Positions 1 through 6,316 of a stretch of DNA of 10,347 bases are shown in pieces (position 1 is the first letter of the stretch; each line of letters begins with the position of its first letter). Source of the stretch: Pseudomonadota bacterium (GTDB lineage: Bacteria; Pseudomonadota; Alphaproteobacteria; Sphingomonadales; Sphingomonadaceae); the NCBI GenBank assembly GCA_029781465.1, contig JAKOWQ010000246.1, forward strand, positions 1 to 10,347, read 5' to 3'. The translations under genes were made by a program, and so were the position numbers. The notes beneath the pieces were generated by a model that did not search any database, was not told where the DNA came from, and worked only from the letters and a program-made list of their open reading frames with translations.

Positions 1-1843
1 CAAGTCCACCCTGGCAGGAGCGGAACCGATTGCCCGGCCGCAGGTTGCCGTGATCGATGCGCGGGTCCTGAGCCGCGAGGATCGTCCTTCGGAAGCGCGA
101 ATCCGGCTGATCGTGGCGACGCGCGATCCCGCGACCGCTCGGGCGATCAAGGTGCGGCTCAACCTTGATAGCGCGCAAGATCGAAGCGGCATCGATACGG
201 GCGCACTGATCCGCATCAGGGCGCGGCTGATGCCACCGGCGCCGCCGATGCTGCCGGGCGGCTATGACTTTGCCCGCAGCGCCTGGTTTGCTGGTCTTGC
301 CGCGACCGGCAGCGTGCTTGCCGAACCCGAAGTGCTCGAACCCGCACCGCCGGGCGGTTCGCTACAACGCCTCCAGCGCGGCCTGTCCGAACACGTCCGC
401 GCCAACCTGTCTGGCTCGCCGGGAGCAATCGCGGCGGCGTTTGCCAGCGGCGACCGGGGCGCGATCGCTGAGGCCGACGAGCAGGCGATGCGCGATGCCG
501 GGCTGACCCACCTGCTGTCGATCAGCGGACTGCATGTCAGTGCGGTGGTTGCGGCAGGCTACTTCCTGGCATTGCGGCTGCTGGCGCTGTTCCCCTGGCT
601 GGCACTGCGGTTGCGCCTGCCGCTGGTCGCGGCCGGGGCAGGGGCCCTGGCGGGGATCGGCTATACCGTGCTGACCGGCGCCGAGGTGCCGACGATCCGC
701 TCATGCATCGGCGCGGTGCTGGTGCTGCTGGCGCTGGTGCTGGGGCGCGAGCCGCTGTCGATGCGGATGGTGGCGGTGGCGGCCTTCTGCGTGTTGCTGT
801 TCTGGCCCGAGGCGCTGGTCGGGCCGAGCTTTCAGATGAGCTTTGCCGCGGTGATCGCGATCGTCGCGTTGCACGGATCCGCGCGGGTGCGGGCGCTGAC
901 CGCCCCGCGCGAGCAGCCCTGGTGGGAGGCCGGGCTGCGCCATGGCGCTTCGCTACTGCTGACGGGGGTGGTGATCGAGCTGGCGCTGATGCCGATCGGG
1001 CTGTTCCATTTCCACCGTGCCGGGGTGTACGGGGCGATCGCCAATGTCATCGCCATTCCGCTGACCACGCTTGCCTCGATGCCGCTGATCGCGCTGGCGC
1101 TGCTGGCCGATCTGGTCGGCGCCGGGGCTCCGTTCTGGTGGCTGGCGGGCAAGTCTCTCGAGCTGCTGTTGGGGCTGGCGCATTGGACCGCCGGTCTGCC
1201 CGGCGCGGTGACGGCGATGCCGGCGATGGGGCGCGGAGCCTTCGCGCTGTTCCTCGCCGGGGGGCTGTGGCTGGCGCTGTGGAGCGGACCTGTGCGGCTG
1301 TGGGGATTCATTCCGGCCGCAATCGGCAGCCTGCTTCTCGCCGCGCTAGACCCAGCCGACCTGCTGATCTCCGGCGACGGGCATCATGTCGGGATCACCG
1401 GCGAGGCGGGCGAGGACCTGCTGATGCTGCGCGACAGCCGTTCGGACTATGCCCGCGACAACCTGACCGAGATCGCCGGAATGAACGGCACTACCCGGCT
1501 GCTCGGCGAATGGCCCGGTGCGCGCTGCAACCCCGATTTCTGCGCGATCATTCTGCGGCGGGATGGGCGGAGCTGGAACCTGCTGATCGCGCGGGGCAAG
1601 GAGCTGATCCGCGAGCGCGAACTCGCCGCCGCTTGCGAACGCGCCGACATAGTCATTGCCGACCGCCGCCTGCCCGGATCGTGCCGCCCGCGCTGGCTCA
1701 AGGCGGATCGCGCATTGCTCTACCGCACCGGCGGACTGGCGATCGATCTGGAGAGCGGGAAGGTCACATCCGTGGCCGCACAGCAGGGCCGCCACGGTTG
1801 GTGGCGCCCCGCTCAACCCAAGGTTGAAACCGCGCCTCAGTGA
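1..1843 (+). CDS. comEC: ComEC/Rec2-family DNA uptake channel protein, 5'-truncated
   Basis: Inner-membrane channel family that carries single-stranded DNA into the cytoplasm in natural transformation. The reading frame (codons from base 2) is open to the left edge, so the N-terminus lies outside the window. A GTG at 50 could be read as a start but falls inside the soluble N-terminal region, so I treat the gene as partial (613 residues visible). After the PGGYDFAR stretch (about 257-280) comes the competence-domain signature HLLSISGLHVS at 509-541, then many hydrophobic membrane segments to about 1345. The last 164 residues or so (from about 1349, LLISGDGHHVGI) sit where the family's metallo-beta-lactamase-like domain lies, but I see no HxHxDH metal motif, so that domain looks catalytically degenerate. 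The gene converges on lexA and overlaps it by 7 bp. Family assignment is secure; whether this strain is transformable is unknown. Confidence 0.93.
   Translation, partial: KSTLAGAEPIARPQVAVIDARVLSREDRPSEARIRLIVATRDPATARAIKVRLNLDSAQDRSGIDTGALIRIRARLMPPAPPMLPGGYDFARSAWFAGLAATGSVLAEPEVLEPAPPGGSLQRLQRGLSEHVRANLSGSPGAIAAAFASGDRGAIAEADEQAMRDAGLTHLLSISGLHVSAVVAAGYFLALRLLALFPWLALRLRLPLVAAGAGALAGIGYTVLTGAEVPTIRSCIGAVLVLLALVLGREPLSMRMVAVAAFCVLLFWPEALVGPSFQMSFAAVIAIVALHGSARVRALTAPREQPWWEAGLRHGASLLLTGVVIELALMPIGLFHFHRAGVYGAIANVIAIPLTTLASMPLIALALLADLVGAGAPFWWLAGKSLELLLGLAHWTAGLPGAVTAMPAMGRGAFALFLAGGLWLALWSGPVRLWGFIPAAIGSLLLAALDPADLLISGDGHHVGITGEAGEDLLMLRDSRSDYARDNLTEIAGMNGTTRLLGEWPGARCNPDFCAIILRRDGRSWNLLIARGKELIRERELAAACERADIVIADRRLPGSCRPRWLKADRALLYRTGGLAIDLESGKVTSVAAQQGRHGWWRPAQPKVETAPQ
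1803..1836 (-). terminator. Candidate hairpin terminator just downstream of lexA
   Basis: A compound inverted repeat abuts the lexA stop codon on its downstream side. The outer arms are GGCGC (1803-1807) and GCGCC (1832-1836). The inner arms are TCAACC (1813-1818) and GGTTGA (1822-1827), with a 3-nt loop. In the lexA direction no T-run follows, so it is not a classical intrinsic terminator. It also lies inside the 3' end of comEC and may simply be coding sequence. Confidence 0.3.
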
Positions 1844-2526
1844 TAACGGCGCAGCAATCCGGCAAGCTTGCCCTGAACCAGCACCTCGTCGGGGCGATAG
1901 ATCTGCGGTTCATAGGCGGCGTTGGCCGGATCGAGCCGGATCATGCCGTTCTGACGGCGCAGGTACTTGAGCGTGGCTTCCTCGCCCCGGACCAGCGCGA
2001 CCACGATCTCACCATCGCGGGCGGTATCGGTGCGGCGGACGAGGGCGTAGTCGCCGTCGAAAATCCCCGCCTCGACCATCGAATCCCCCGAAACCTCAAG
2101 CGCGTAGTGCTCACCCGCGCCGAGCAGCGCGGCGGGAACGGGCAGCGTCGCGCTGGTTTCCAGCGCCTCGATCGGCACACCGGCGGCAATCCGCCCGTGG
2201 AGCGGAATCTCGATCACGTCGTTGGCCGGGGCAGGGCGCGCCTCGGGCGGGCGGACCACGGCAGCGGCGGCATTGCTGTTCGCGGCCTTGGCGGGAGCCT
2301 TGCTGGTCACGTCCTCAGGTTGGCGCAGCACCTCGAGCGCGCGGGCGCGGTTGGGCAGACGGCGGATGAACCCGCGTTCCTCAAGCGCCGAAATCAGCCG
2401 GTGCACCCCCGACTTCGACTTGAGATCGAGCGCTTCCTTCATCTCCTCGAACGAGGGGGAAACCCCGCTATCCTCAAGCCGGGCCTGGATGAAGCGGATC
2501 AGTTCGTGCTGCTTGCGGGTCAGCAT
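1837..2526 (-). CDS. lexA: LexA, SOS-response transcriptional repressor and self-cleaving protease
   Basis: Represses DNA-damage genes and inactivates itself by RecA-stimulated autocleavage. It has 229 residues, longer than the 202 of E. coli LexA because of an Ala/Pro-rich linker (about 70-102). The N-terminal winged helix-turn-helix begins MLTRKQHELI and includes SPSFEEMKEAL (23-33). The cleavage bond is Ala115-Gly116 in GRIAAGVP. The catalytic pair is Ser149 (GDSM) and Lys187 (TLKYL). I chose the ATG at 2526 because GGAG (2535-2538) sits 8 nt upstream and because a longer frame, starting with TTG at 2586, would run through the promoter and both SOS boxes. It lies downstream of moeA on the same strand with a 96-bp gap, and probably has its own autoregulated promoter. 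Confidence 0.97.
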   Translation of the reverse strand: MLTRKQHELIRFIQARLEDSGVSPSFEEMKEALDLKSKSGVHRLISALEERGFIRRLPNRARALEVLRQPEDVTSKAPAKAANSNAAAAVVRPPEARPAPANDVIEIPLHGRIAAGVPIEALETSATLPVPAALLGAGEHYALEVSGDSMVEAGIFDGDYALVRRTDTARDGEIVVALVRGEEATLKYLRRQNGMIRLDPANAAYEPQIYRPDEVLVQGKLAGLLRRYH

Positions 2527-2542
2527 GGATGTCACTCCGTTG

Positions 2543-2566
2543 GAACGGCATGTTCCCGTGCCGTTC
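2543..2566 (-). repeat. Inverted repeat in the lexA 5' leader
   Basis: GAACGGCA (2543-2550) and TGCCGTTC (2559-2566) are perfect 8-bp inverted arms around an 8-nt loop, directly upstream of the lexA ribosome-binding site. The right arm contains one half-site of the proximal SOS box. It could be a leader RNA hairpin or only a by-product of clustered GTTC/GAAC half-sites. Confidence 0.5.
2552..2566 (+). promoter_or_regulatory. SOS box (LexA operator), proximal to lexA
   Basis: GTTC-N7-GTTC reads on the plus strand (GTTC at 2552-2555 and at 2563-2566). This is the established alphaproteobacterial LexA-binding direct repeat. It lies between the expected transcription start and the start codon of lexA, so LexA bound here would block elongation or add to repression at the distal box. 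Confidence 0.75.
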
Positions 2567-2569
2567 AGT

Positions 2570-2584
2570 GAACGAATGCGGAAC
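2570..2584 (-). promoter_or_regulatory. SOS box (LexA operator), distal, at the lexA promoter
   Basis: On the minus strand this is GTTC-N7-GTTC (half-sites at 2581-2584 and 2570-2573). It has the same orientation as lexA and abuts or overlaps the candidate -10 element and start site, the usual position for autorepression. It faces the proximal box with only AGT between them. Confidence 0.85.
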
Positions 2585-2612
2585 AAGTAAGCAACACGGC
2601 GAATCGAGTCAA
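2584..2612 (-). promoter_or_regulatory. Candidate sigma-70-type promoter of lexA
   Basis: On the minus strand TTGACT (2612-2607) is a 5-of-6 match to the -35 consensus. With 16 nt spacing comes TTACTT (2590-2585), or with 17 nt TACTTG (2589-2584), as a weak -10. Transcription would start near 2576, inside the distal SOS box. The -10 is poor, so the assignment rests on the -35 and the operator geometry. Confidence 0.5.
2601..2610. promoter_or_regulatory. Two adjacent GANTC (CcrM-type methylation) sites
   Basis: GAATC (2601-2605) and GAGTC (2606-2610) are contiguous. GANTC is the recognition site of the alphaproteobacterial cell-cycle methyltransferase CcrM. The second site overlaps the candidate lexA -35 element. 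The motif is seen directly; any regulatory role is inferred. Confidence 0.5.
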
Positions 2613-2622
2613 GCAGCTTCGT

Positions 2623-3828
2623 TCAGAAAACTCCGCCATTTCCGATCGGATAGGCCCTGACGCGGTCGCCTGCCATCGACGCAGGAGCATCGGGAGCTCG
2701 CTCGATCAGCACGTTGCTTGCCGCCAGGGTGGCAAGCGCGCCGCTATCCTGATTGAGCCGCGAGCTCAGCCGGGCGCCATCCCAGTGACCGCGTAAGAAT
2801 TCGAGCCGGGGGCCACCCGCCGCCAGTGGTTCGGCCAGTTCGGCCTCGATCGCCTCTGGCAGGGGCTGGGCCGCACCAAGCAGCGCCCGCAGCAGCGGCA
2901 GCAGGAAGAAATAGGCGGTGACATGGCTCGAAACCGGATTGCCGGGTAGACCCACCACCAGCTGGTGGCCGCGCCGGGCGATCATCACCGGTTTCCCGGG
3001 CTTGATCGCCACCTTCCAGAAATCGATTGCGGCCCCCCAGCTTGCCAGCGCGGGGCGGATCAGATCGTGATCGCCAACCGAGGCACCGCCGCTGGTGACC
3101 ACCACGTCGCAGTGCTCGGCCCGGACCAATGCGACGCCGAGGGCATCGAGGCAGTCCGCCACCGGACCGATCCGTTCGACCTTGCACGGCACTGCCGCAC
3201 TTGCCAGCGCCGCCAGCATCACCCCGTTGCTGGCCGGAACCTGATGGCGGGCGCAGGCGCAGGGATCGGCGGCCAGCTCATCGCCGCTGTCGATCACCAC
3301 CAGCCGGGGCTTGCGCCGCACCGCGATGTGGCTGTGCCCCGCGCCGATCGCCAGCGCGAGCTGGGCCGGTCCGAGGCGGCTTCCCTGAGCAAGCAGCTCC
3401 TTGCCTTGCGAGAAATCGTTTCCGCAGCGGCGCACGTGCTTGCCGCTCGGGCTGGGCGGGGTGCCGGCAAGAGTCAGCCGATCGCCTTCGCGCCCGGCAT
3501 CTTCCTGCATCAGCACCATATCGGCGCCCGCAGGCATCAGCGCCCCGGTGGAAATGCGGATCGCCTCGCCCGGCGCGACCAGGCCTGCATAGGGGTGCCC
3601 GGCGGCACTTTCGCCGACCACTGTCCAGGGGCCGGGCAGATCGGCCGCGCGCATGGCATAGCCATCCATCGCCGAAACATCGCCGGCGGGCTGGGTGCGT
3701 TTTGCCACCAGTGGTTCGGCCAGATAGCGGCCCAGCGCCTCGTCGACAGGGACGCGCTCAATCGGCAGCAGTTCGGCCAGGGCGAGCAGCCGGGCCTGAG
3801 CCTCGGCCAGGGAGAGCAGCGCCGCCAT
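2623..3828 (-). CDS. moeA: Molybdopterin molybdenumtransferase MoeA
   Basis: Inserts molybdate into adenylylated molybdopterin, the last step of molybdenum cofactor synthesis in the cytoplasm. It has 401 residues against 411 in E. coli MoeA. Visible motifs are DVSAMDGYAMRA (50-61), ISTGALMPAGADMV (92-105), SGDEL (181-185), the MPT-binding TSGGASVGDHD (245-255), KPGKP (276-280) and GLPGNPVSSHV (293-303). The segment after SGDEL (DPCACARHQVPASNG) departs from the more usual GQI-type loop but keeps SNG. The ATG at 3828 shares one base with the moaC stop (TGATG), and GGAAGG lies 10 nt upstream; this is preferred over a TTG at 3846 that would extend 18 bp into moaC. Probably cotranscribed with moaC. 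Confidence 0.96.
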   Translation of the reverse strand: MAALLSLAEAQARLLALAELLPIERVPVDEALGRYLAEPLVAKRTQPAGDVSAMDGYAMRAADLPGPWTVVGESAAGHPYAGLVAPGEAIRISTGALMPAGADMVLMQEDAGREGDRLTLAGTPPSPSGKHVRRCGNDFSQGKELLAQGSRLGPAQLALAIGAGHSHIAVRRKPRLVVIDSGDELAADPCACARHQVPASNGVMLAALASAAVPCKVERIGPVADCLDALGVALVRAEHCDVVVTSGGASVGDHDLIRPALASWGAAIDFWKVAIKPGKPVMIARRGHQLVVGLPGNPVSSHVTAYFFLLPLLRALLGAAQPLPEAIEAELAEPLAAGGPRLEFLRGHWDGARLSSRLNQDSGALATLAASNVLIERAPDAPASMAGDRVRAYPIGNGGVF

Positions 3829-4301
3829 CAGTCTTGCGCCTTCCAATCGCCCGATTTGCCTCCGCGCTTTTCAAGCAGGCGGACGGCTTCGATCACCATG
3901 CCCTTGTCGATCGCCTTGGCCATATCGTAGATTGTCAAAAGTGCGATGGAAACTGCTGTAAGAGCTTCAATTTCCACGCCCGTCCTGCCTTCTAGCGAGG
4001 CGCTGGCCGTCACCTCCACCGCTCCGTCCGCGATCGCGAAATCGACGGTAATCGCATCCAGCGCCAGCGGGTGACACAGCGGGATCAACTCGGCGGTTTT
4101 CTTTGCCGCCATGATCCCGGCGATCCGCGCGGCGGCCAGCACATCCCCCTTGGGCACCGCGCCATCGCGGATCGCATCGAGCGCGGCCGACGCCATGCGG
4201 ATCCGCCCCCCTGCCACGGCCACGCGGCGGGTGGGCGCCTTGCCGCCGATATCGACCATTCGCGCCTTGCCCCGGGCGTCGAGGTGGGTGAGTTTGCTCA
4301 T
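3828..4301 (-). CDS. moaC: Cyclic pyranopterin monophosphate synthase MoaC
   Basis: Converts the MoaA product 3',8-cyclo-7,8-dihydro-GTP to cyclic pyranopterin monophosphate, an early molybdenum cofactor step. It has 157 residues (E. coli about 161). Conserved blocks are MVDIGGK (15-21), the AAKKTAELIPLCHPL region (65-79) and GVEIEALTAVSIALLTIYDM (108-127). The active-site residues known from the family are present: Lys51, His77, Asp126 and Lys129. The start is ATG 4301; upstream GGAAG lies about 13 nt away, a rather long spacing. It overlaps moeA by 1 bp. No moaA, moaD, moaE or mobA is in the window. In related genomes moaC usually follows trpC; here a plus-strand gene lies between, so moaC needs its own promoter. 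Confidence 0.97.
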   Translation of the reverse strand: MSKLTHLDARGKARMVDIGGKAPTRRVAVAGGRIRMASAALDAIRDGAVPKGDVLAAARIAGIMAAKKTAELIPLCHPLALDAITVDFAIADGAVEVTASASLEGRTGVEIEALTAVSIALLTIYDMAKAIDKGMVIEAVRLLEKRGGKSGDWKAQD

Positions 4302-4374
4302 CGTCTGTTTGCAACTTCCAAAATGCAGAAACCAGCGGACGCTGTCCTGGGAAAGAAAACCGGATCTGCCATTG

Positions 4375-4387
4375 ATCTGGCGCAGAT
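4375..4387 (-). repeat. Short inverted repeat in the moaC upstream region
   Basis: ATCTG-GCG-CAGAT is a perfect 5-bp stem with a 3-nt loop. GCCA (4368-4371) and TGGC (4387-4390) could extend it past a bulge. If transcription of moaC starts near 4449, this hairpin would lie within the moaC leader RNA. It does not identify any known riboswitch. Confidence 0.35.
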
Positions 4388-4455
4388 GGCTGGAATTCCC
4401 ATGCCTAGCGATTGGCTGTGATGGCGCATCCTCGCACCATGCCAGAGCCCGGTGG

Positions 4456-4485
4456 AGTATGACAGGGGGCCCGGCGCCCAGACAA
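4456..4485 (-). promoter_or_regulatory. Weak candidate promoter for moaC-moeA
   Basis: On the minus strand TTGTCT (4485-4480) and CATACT (4461-4456) are separated by 18 nt; each matches 4 of 6 consensus bases. It would give an untranslated leader of roughly 150 nt before moaC. Matches are modest and the spacer is extremely GC-rich, so this is tentative. Confidence 0.25.
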
Positions 4486-4635
4486 AATCGGCCCGATCTT
4501 CATTGCTAGATTCCCCCGCATTCAATCGCTTGTGATCTTGTTTTGGCTGGGGCCGCGAGCTACCAGCCGCCACCAATGACCGCGCAATAGCCGGGAACAG
4601 TATCTCGCGCCAAGGGTCAACCAGGGGAATTGAAG

Positions 4636-5505
4636 ATGAAGCGTATCGTCATGCTGGCAATGATCGCCAATGCGTCCGCAGCCATGGCGCAGGCGGAACC
4701 TTCGCAAGGACCGGCTGAGGCGGTACCATCATCGGCACCGACGGCCATCGTCTTTTCCGAAAAGGGCGCGAACGGGATGAGCGATCTTCCCATGGGCGTC
4801 CACCGGATCCCTGACAGCAATGTCGTTGTTTCGGGATACCAGGGCGGCGGCGGAATCGGACTGTTGTTTGGCGTGGTCGGCACGCTGGTTCAGAGTTCGA
4901 TCAACGCCCAGACCGGCACTGGCAAGGTCCGCGATGTCGAGGAAGATCTGCGATTCGACGTCCGGGCAAGGGCAATCGATATGGTCAACACGGCCGTGGC
5001 GGGCGACCAGTTCCGGACGGCCTTCACGCTTGCGCCACAACCGGGTGGCAGCACGATGACGGTAACGCCCTATGTCGTGCTGACCTTCGTCAAGAAGACC
5101 GATGACGTTCGCCCCTACATCGTGCTCAAAACCAAGGTCGCGACCGGAAGCGATTCCGGCAAGACGATCAAGTATTTCTGCTGCGAGGGCAAGGCGTTGC
5201 CGCTTGCAACGCTGACCGAAAACAACGGCGCCCGCCTGACGGAAATTTTGACCTCCGAGCTTGAGACCGCCGTCAACGTGATGCTGCTCGATCGTTCGCA
5301 GCCCTTTCCCCGCAACGACGACGCCAAGCTCGACACCAATGGCTTGCTCCCGTTCGTCGGCAAGCCGATGAAGTGGAGAGGATTCGATCTGGGCAGTTAC
5401 AAGGACTTCAGACTGATCGAATTCCGTGGCGGACTGTTCGTCTTCTCGGGTGTCAATATCGTCGAGCCGGATGGACTGGAGATCACACCCGTGGTCAAGA
5501 AATGA
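4636..5505 (+). CDS. Exported protein of unknown function
   Basis: I do not recognise this family. The 289-residue product starts at ATG 4636, with AGGGGA (4623-4628) upstream; a TTG two codons earlier is less likely. Residues 1-18 form a signal peptide (MKR, hydrophobic stretch, AMA before QA), so the protein should be exported, probably to the periplasm. There is no lipobox Cys. A Pro/Ala/Ser-rich segment (about 20-37) follows. Residues 69-84 form a Gly-rich hydrophobic patch (QGGGGIGLLFGVVGTL) that could insert into or contact membrane. The rest looks beta-rich (MTVTPYVVLTFV at 141-152; RPYIVLKTKV at 159-168), with an adjacent cysteine pair at 182-183 (KYFCCEGK). The gene is opposite in strand to its neighbours, converges on trpC with a 19-bp gap, and has lower GC by hand count (about 50-67% in sampled lines against about 77% in a trpD line), hinting at separate acquisition. 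Confidence 0.85.
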   Translation: MKRIVMLAMIANASAAMAQAEPSQGPAEAVPSSAPTAIVFSEKGANGMSDLPMGVHRIPDSNVVVSGYQGGGGIGLLFGVVGTLVQSSINAQTGTGKVRDVEEDLRFDVRARAIDMVNTAVAGDQFRTAFTLAPQPGGSTMTVTPYVVLTFVKKTDDVRPYIVLKTKVATGSDSGKTIKYFCCEGKALPLATLTENNGARLTEILTSELETAVNVMLLDRSQPFPRNDDAKLDTNGLLPFVGKPMKWRGFDLGSYKDFRLIEFRGGLFVFSGVNIVEPDGLEITPVVKK

Positions 5506-5524
5506 GGGCTGAACGCCGCGCCGC

Positions 5525-6316
5525 CTAGGTGCCGCTCAGCAAGCCGCGCGTGGCCGCTGCCACATCGCCTTGGCGCATCAAGCTTTCGCCGACCAGGAAA
5601 GTGCGCACCCCGCTGCGCTCCAGCCGTAGCAGATCAGCGTGGGCGTTGATCCCGCTTTCGCTGACCAGCAGCGTGCCCTCGGGCGCCAGCGGGGCAAGGC
5701 GCTCGGTGGTGGCAAGATCGGTGACGAAGCGCTTGAGATCGCGGTTGTTGACCCCGATCAGCCGGCTTTGCAGGTGCGCGGCGCGTTCCATCTCGGCTTC
5801 GTTGTGAACCTCGACCAGCACGTCCATGCCGCGTTCGCGGGCGGCGGCCTCGATCTCGGCCATTTGCGCATCGTCGAGCGCGGCAACGATGATCAGGATT
5901 GCATCGGCCCCGATCGCGCGGGCCTCGGCCACTTGCCAGGGATCGACCATGAAATCCTTGCGCAGCACCGGCAGGGCGCAGGCGGCGCGGGCGGCGACCA
6001 GATAGTCCTCATGCCCCTGAAACCAGGGCGCATCGGTCAGCACCGACAGGCAGGCAGCGCCGCCCGCCTGATAGGCGCAGGCATGGGCCGGGGGATCGAA
6101 ATCGGCGCGGATCAGCCCCTTGGATGGGCTGGCCTTCTTGATCTCGGCAATCAGCGCAAAGCCATCGGAGGCCCGGGCGCGCAAAGCCGCCTCGAACCCG
6201 CGCGGGGCGCTCTGCGTTGCGGCGAGCGCATCGAGTGCACCGAGCGAGGCCTCGGCCTTGCGCGCGGTTACTTCCTGGCGCTTGGTTGCGCAGATTTCGG
6301 CGAGTTTGTCGGTCAT
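5525..6316 (-). CDS. trpC: Indole-3-glycerol phosphate synthase
   Basis: Closes the indole ring from carboxyphenylaminodeoxyribulose phosphate, releasing CO2, in tryptophan synthesis. It is a stand-alone 263-residue enzyme, with no fused TrpF domain as in E. coli. The TIM-barrel active-site residues are all visible: Glu58 and Lys60 (IAEIKKASPSKG), Lys120 (LRKDF), Glu169 (VLVEVHNE), Asn190 (GVNNRDL) and the phosphate-binding SESG (219-222). ATG 6316 overlaps the trpD stop by 4 bp (ATGA), which supports it over an in-frame upstream start at 6337. Translation is probably coupled to trpD. It is the last gene of the trp block before the plus-strand unknown gene. Confidence 0.97.
   Translation of the reverse strand: MTDKLAEICATKRQEVTARKAEASLGALDALAATQSAPRGFEAALRARASDGFALIAEIKKASPSKGLIRADFDPPAHACAYQAGGAACLSVLTDAPWFQGHEDYLVAARAACALPVLRKDFMVDPWQVAEARAIGADAILIIVAALDDAQMAEIEAAARERGMDVLVEVHNEAEMERAAHLQSRLIGVNNRDLKRFVTDLATTERLAPLAPEGTLLVSESGINAHADLLRLERSGVRTFLVGESLMRQGDVAAATRGLLSGT

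Larger units (their letters stand above)
4302..4635. other. 334-bp divergent intergenic region, moaC / unknown gene
   Basis: The only stretch over 300 bp without a convincing gene. It must carry promoters for moaC (minus) and the unknown exported protein (plus). I see a weak moaC promoter candidate (4456-4485), a short inverted repeat (4375-4387) and the ribosome-binding sequence AGGGGA (4623-4628) for the plus-strand gene. No strong -35/-10 pair for the plus-strand gene was found. A 32-codon frame (4323-4421) and a minus-strand frame (4298-4576) were judged non-coding. Base composition is visibly less GC-rich than the trp genes. Confidence 0.7.

Noticed and set aside
2543..2555. GAAC-N5-GTTC as a Bacillus-type SOS box
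   Set aside because: The Gram-positive box has a 4-nt gap; the 5-nt gap does not fit, and the alphaproteobacterial GTTC-N7-GTTC form is present twice nearby.
1840..2571. 243-codon plus-strand open frame opposite lexA
   Set aside because: Mirrors lexA almost exactly; lexA is certain and the antisense product looks like no protein family.
2527..2586. Longer LexA starting at TTG 2586
   Set aside because: The 20 extra codons would encode the SOS boxes and leader; ATG 2526 has a good Shine-Dalgarno and matches the family N-terminus.
2965..3930. 321-codon plus-strand open frame opposite moeA and moaC
   Set aside because: Antisense shadow of moeA/moaC with biased composition and no ribosome-binding site or recognisable domain.
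4323..4421. 32-codon plus-strand frame (MQKPADAVLG...) just upstream of moaC
   Set aside because: The peptide looks moderately protein-like, but there is no Shine-Dalgarno before the ATG, no recognised family, and it lies where the moaC promoter or leader is expected.
4298..4576. 92-codon minus-strand frame ending at the moaC start
   Set aside because: Ends inside the moaC start region in another frame, has no ribosome-binding site and no recognisable features; it probably reflects lack of stops in GC-rich DNA.
5550..5563. GTGGC-CGCT-GCCAC inverted repeat as a terminator between trpC and the unknown gene
   Set aside because: Lies inside the trpC coding sequence, has no T-run on either side, and such short repeats are common in GC-rich DNA.
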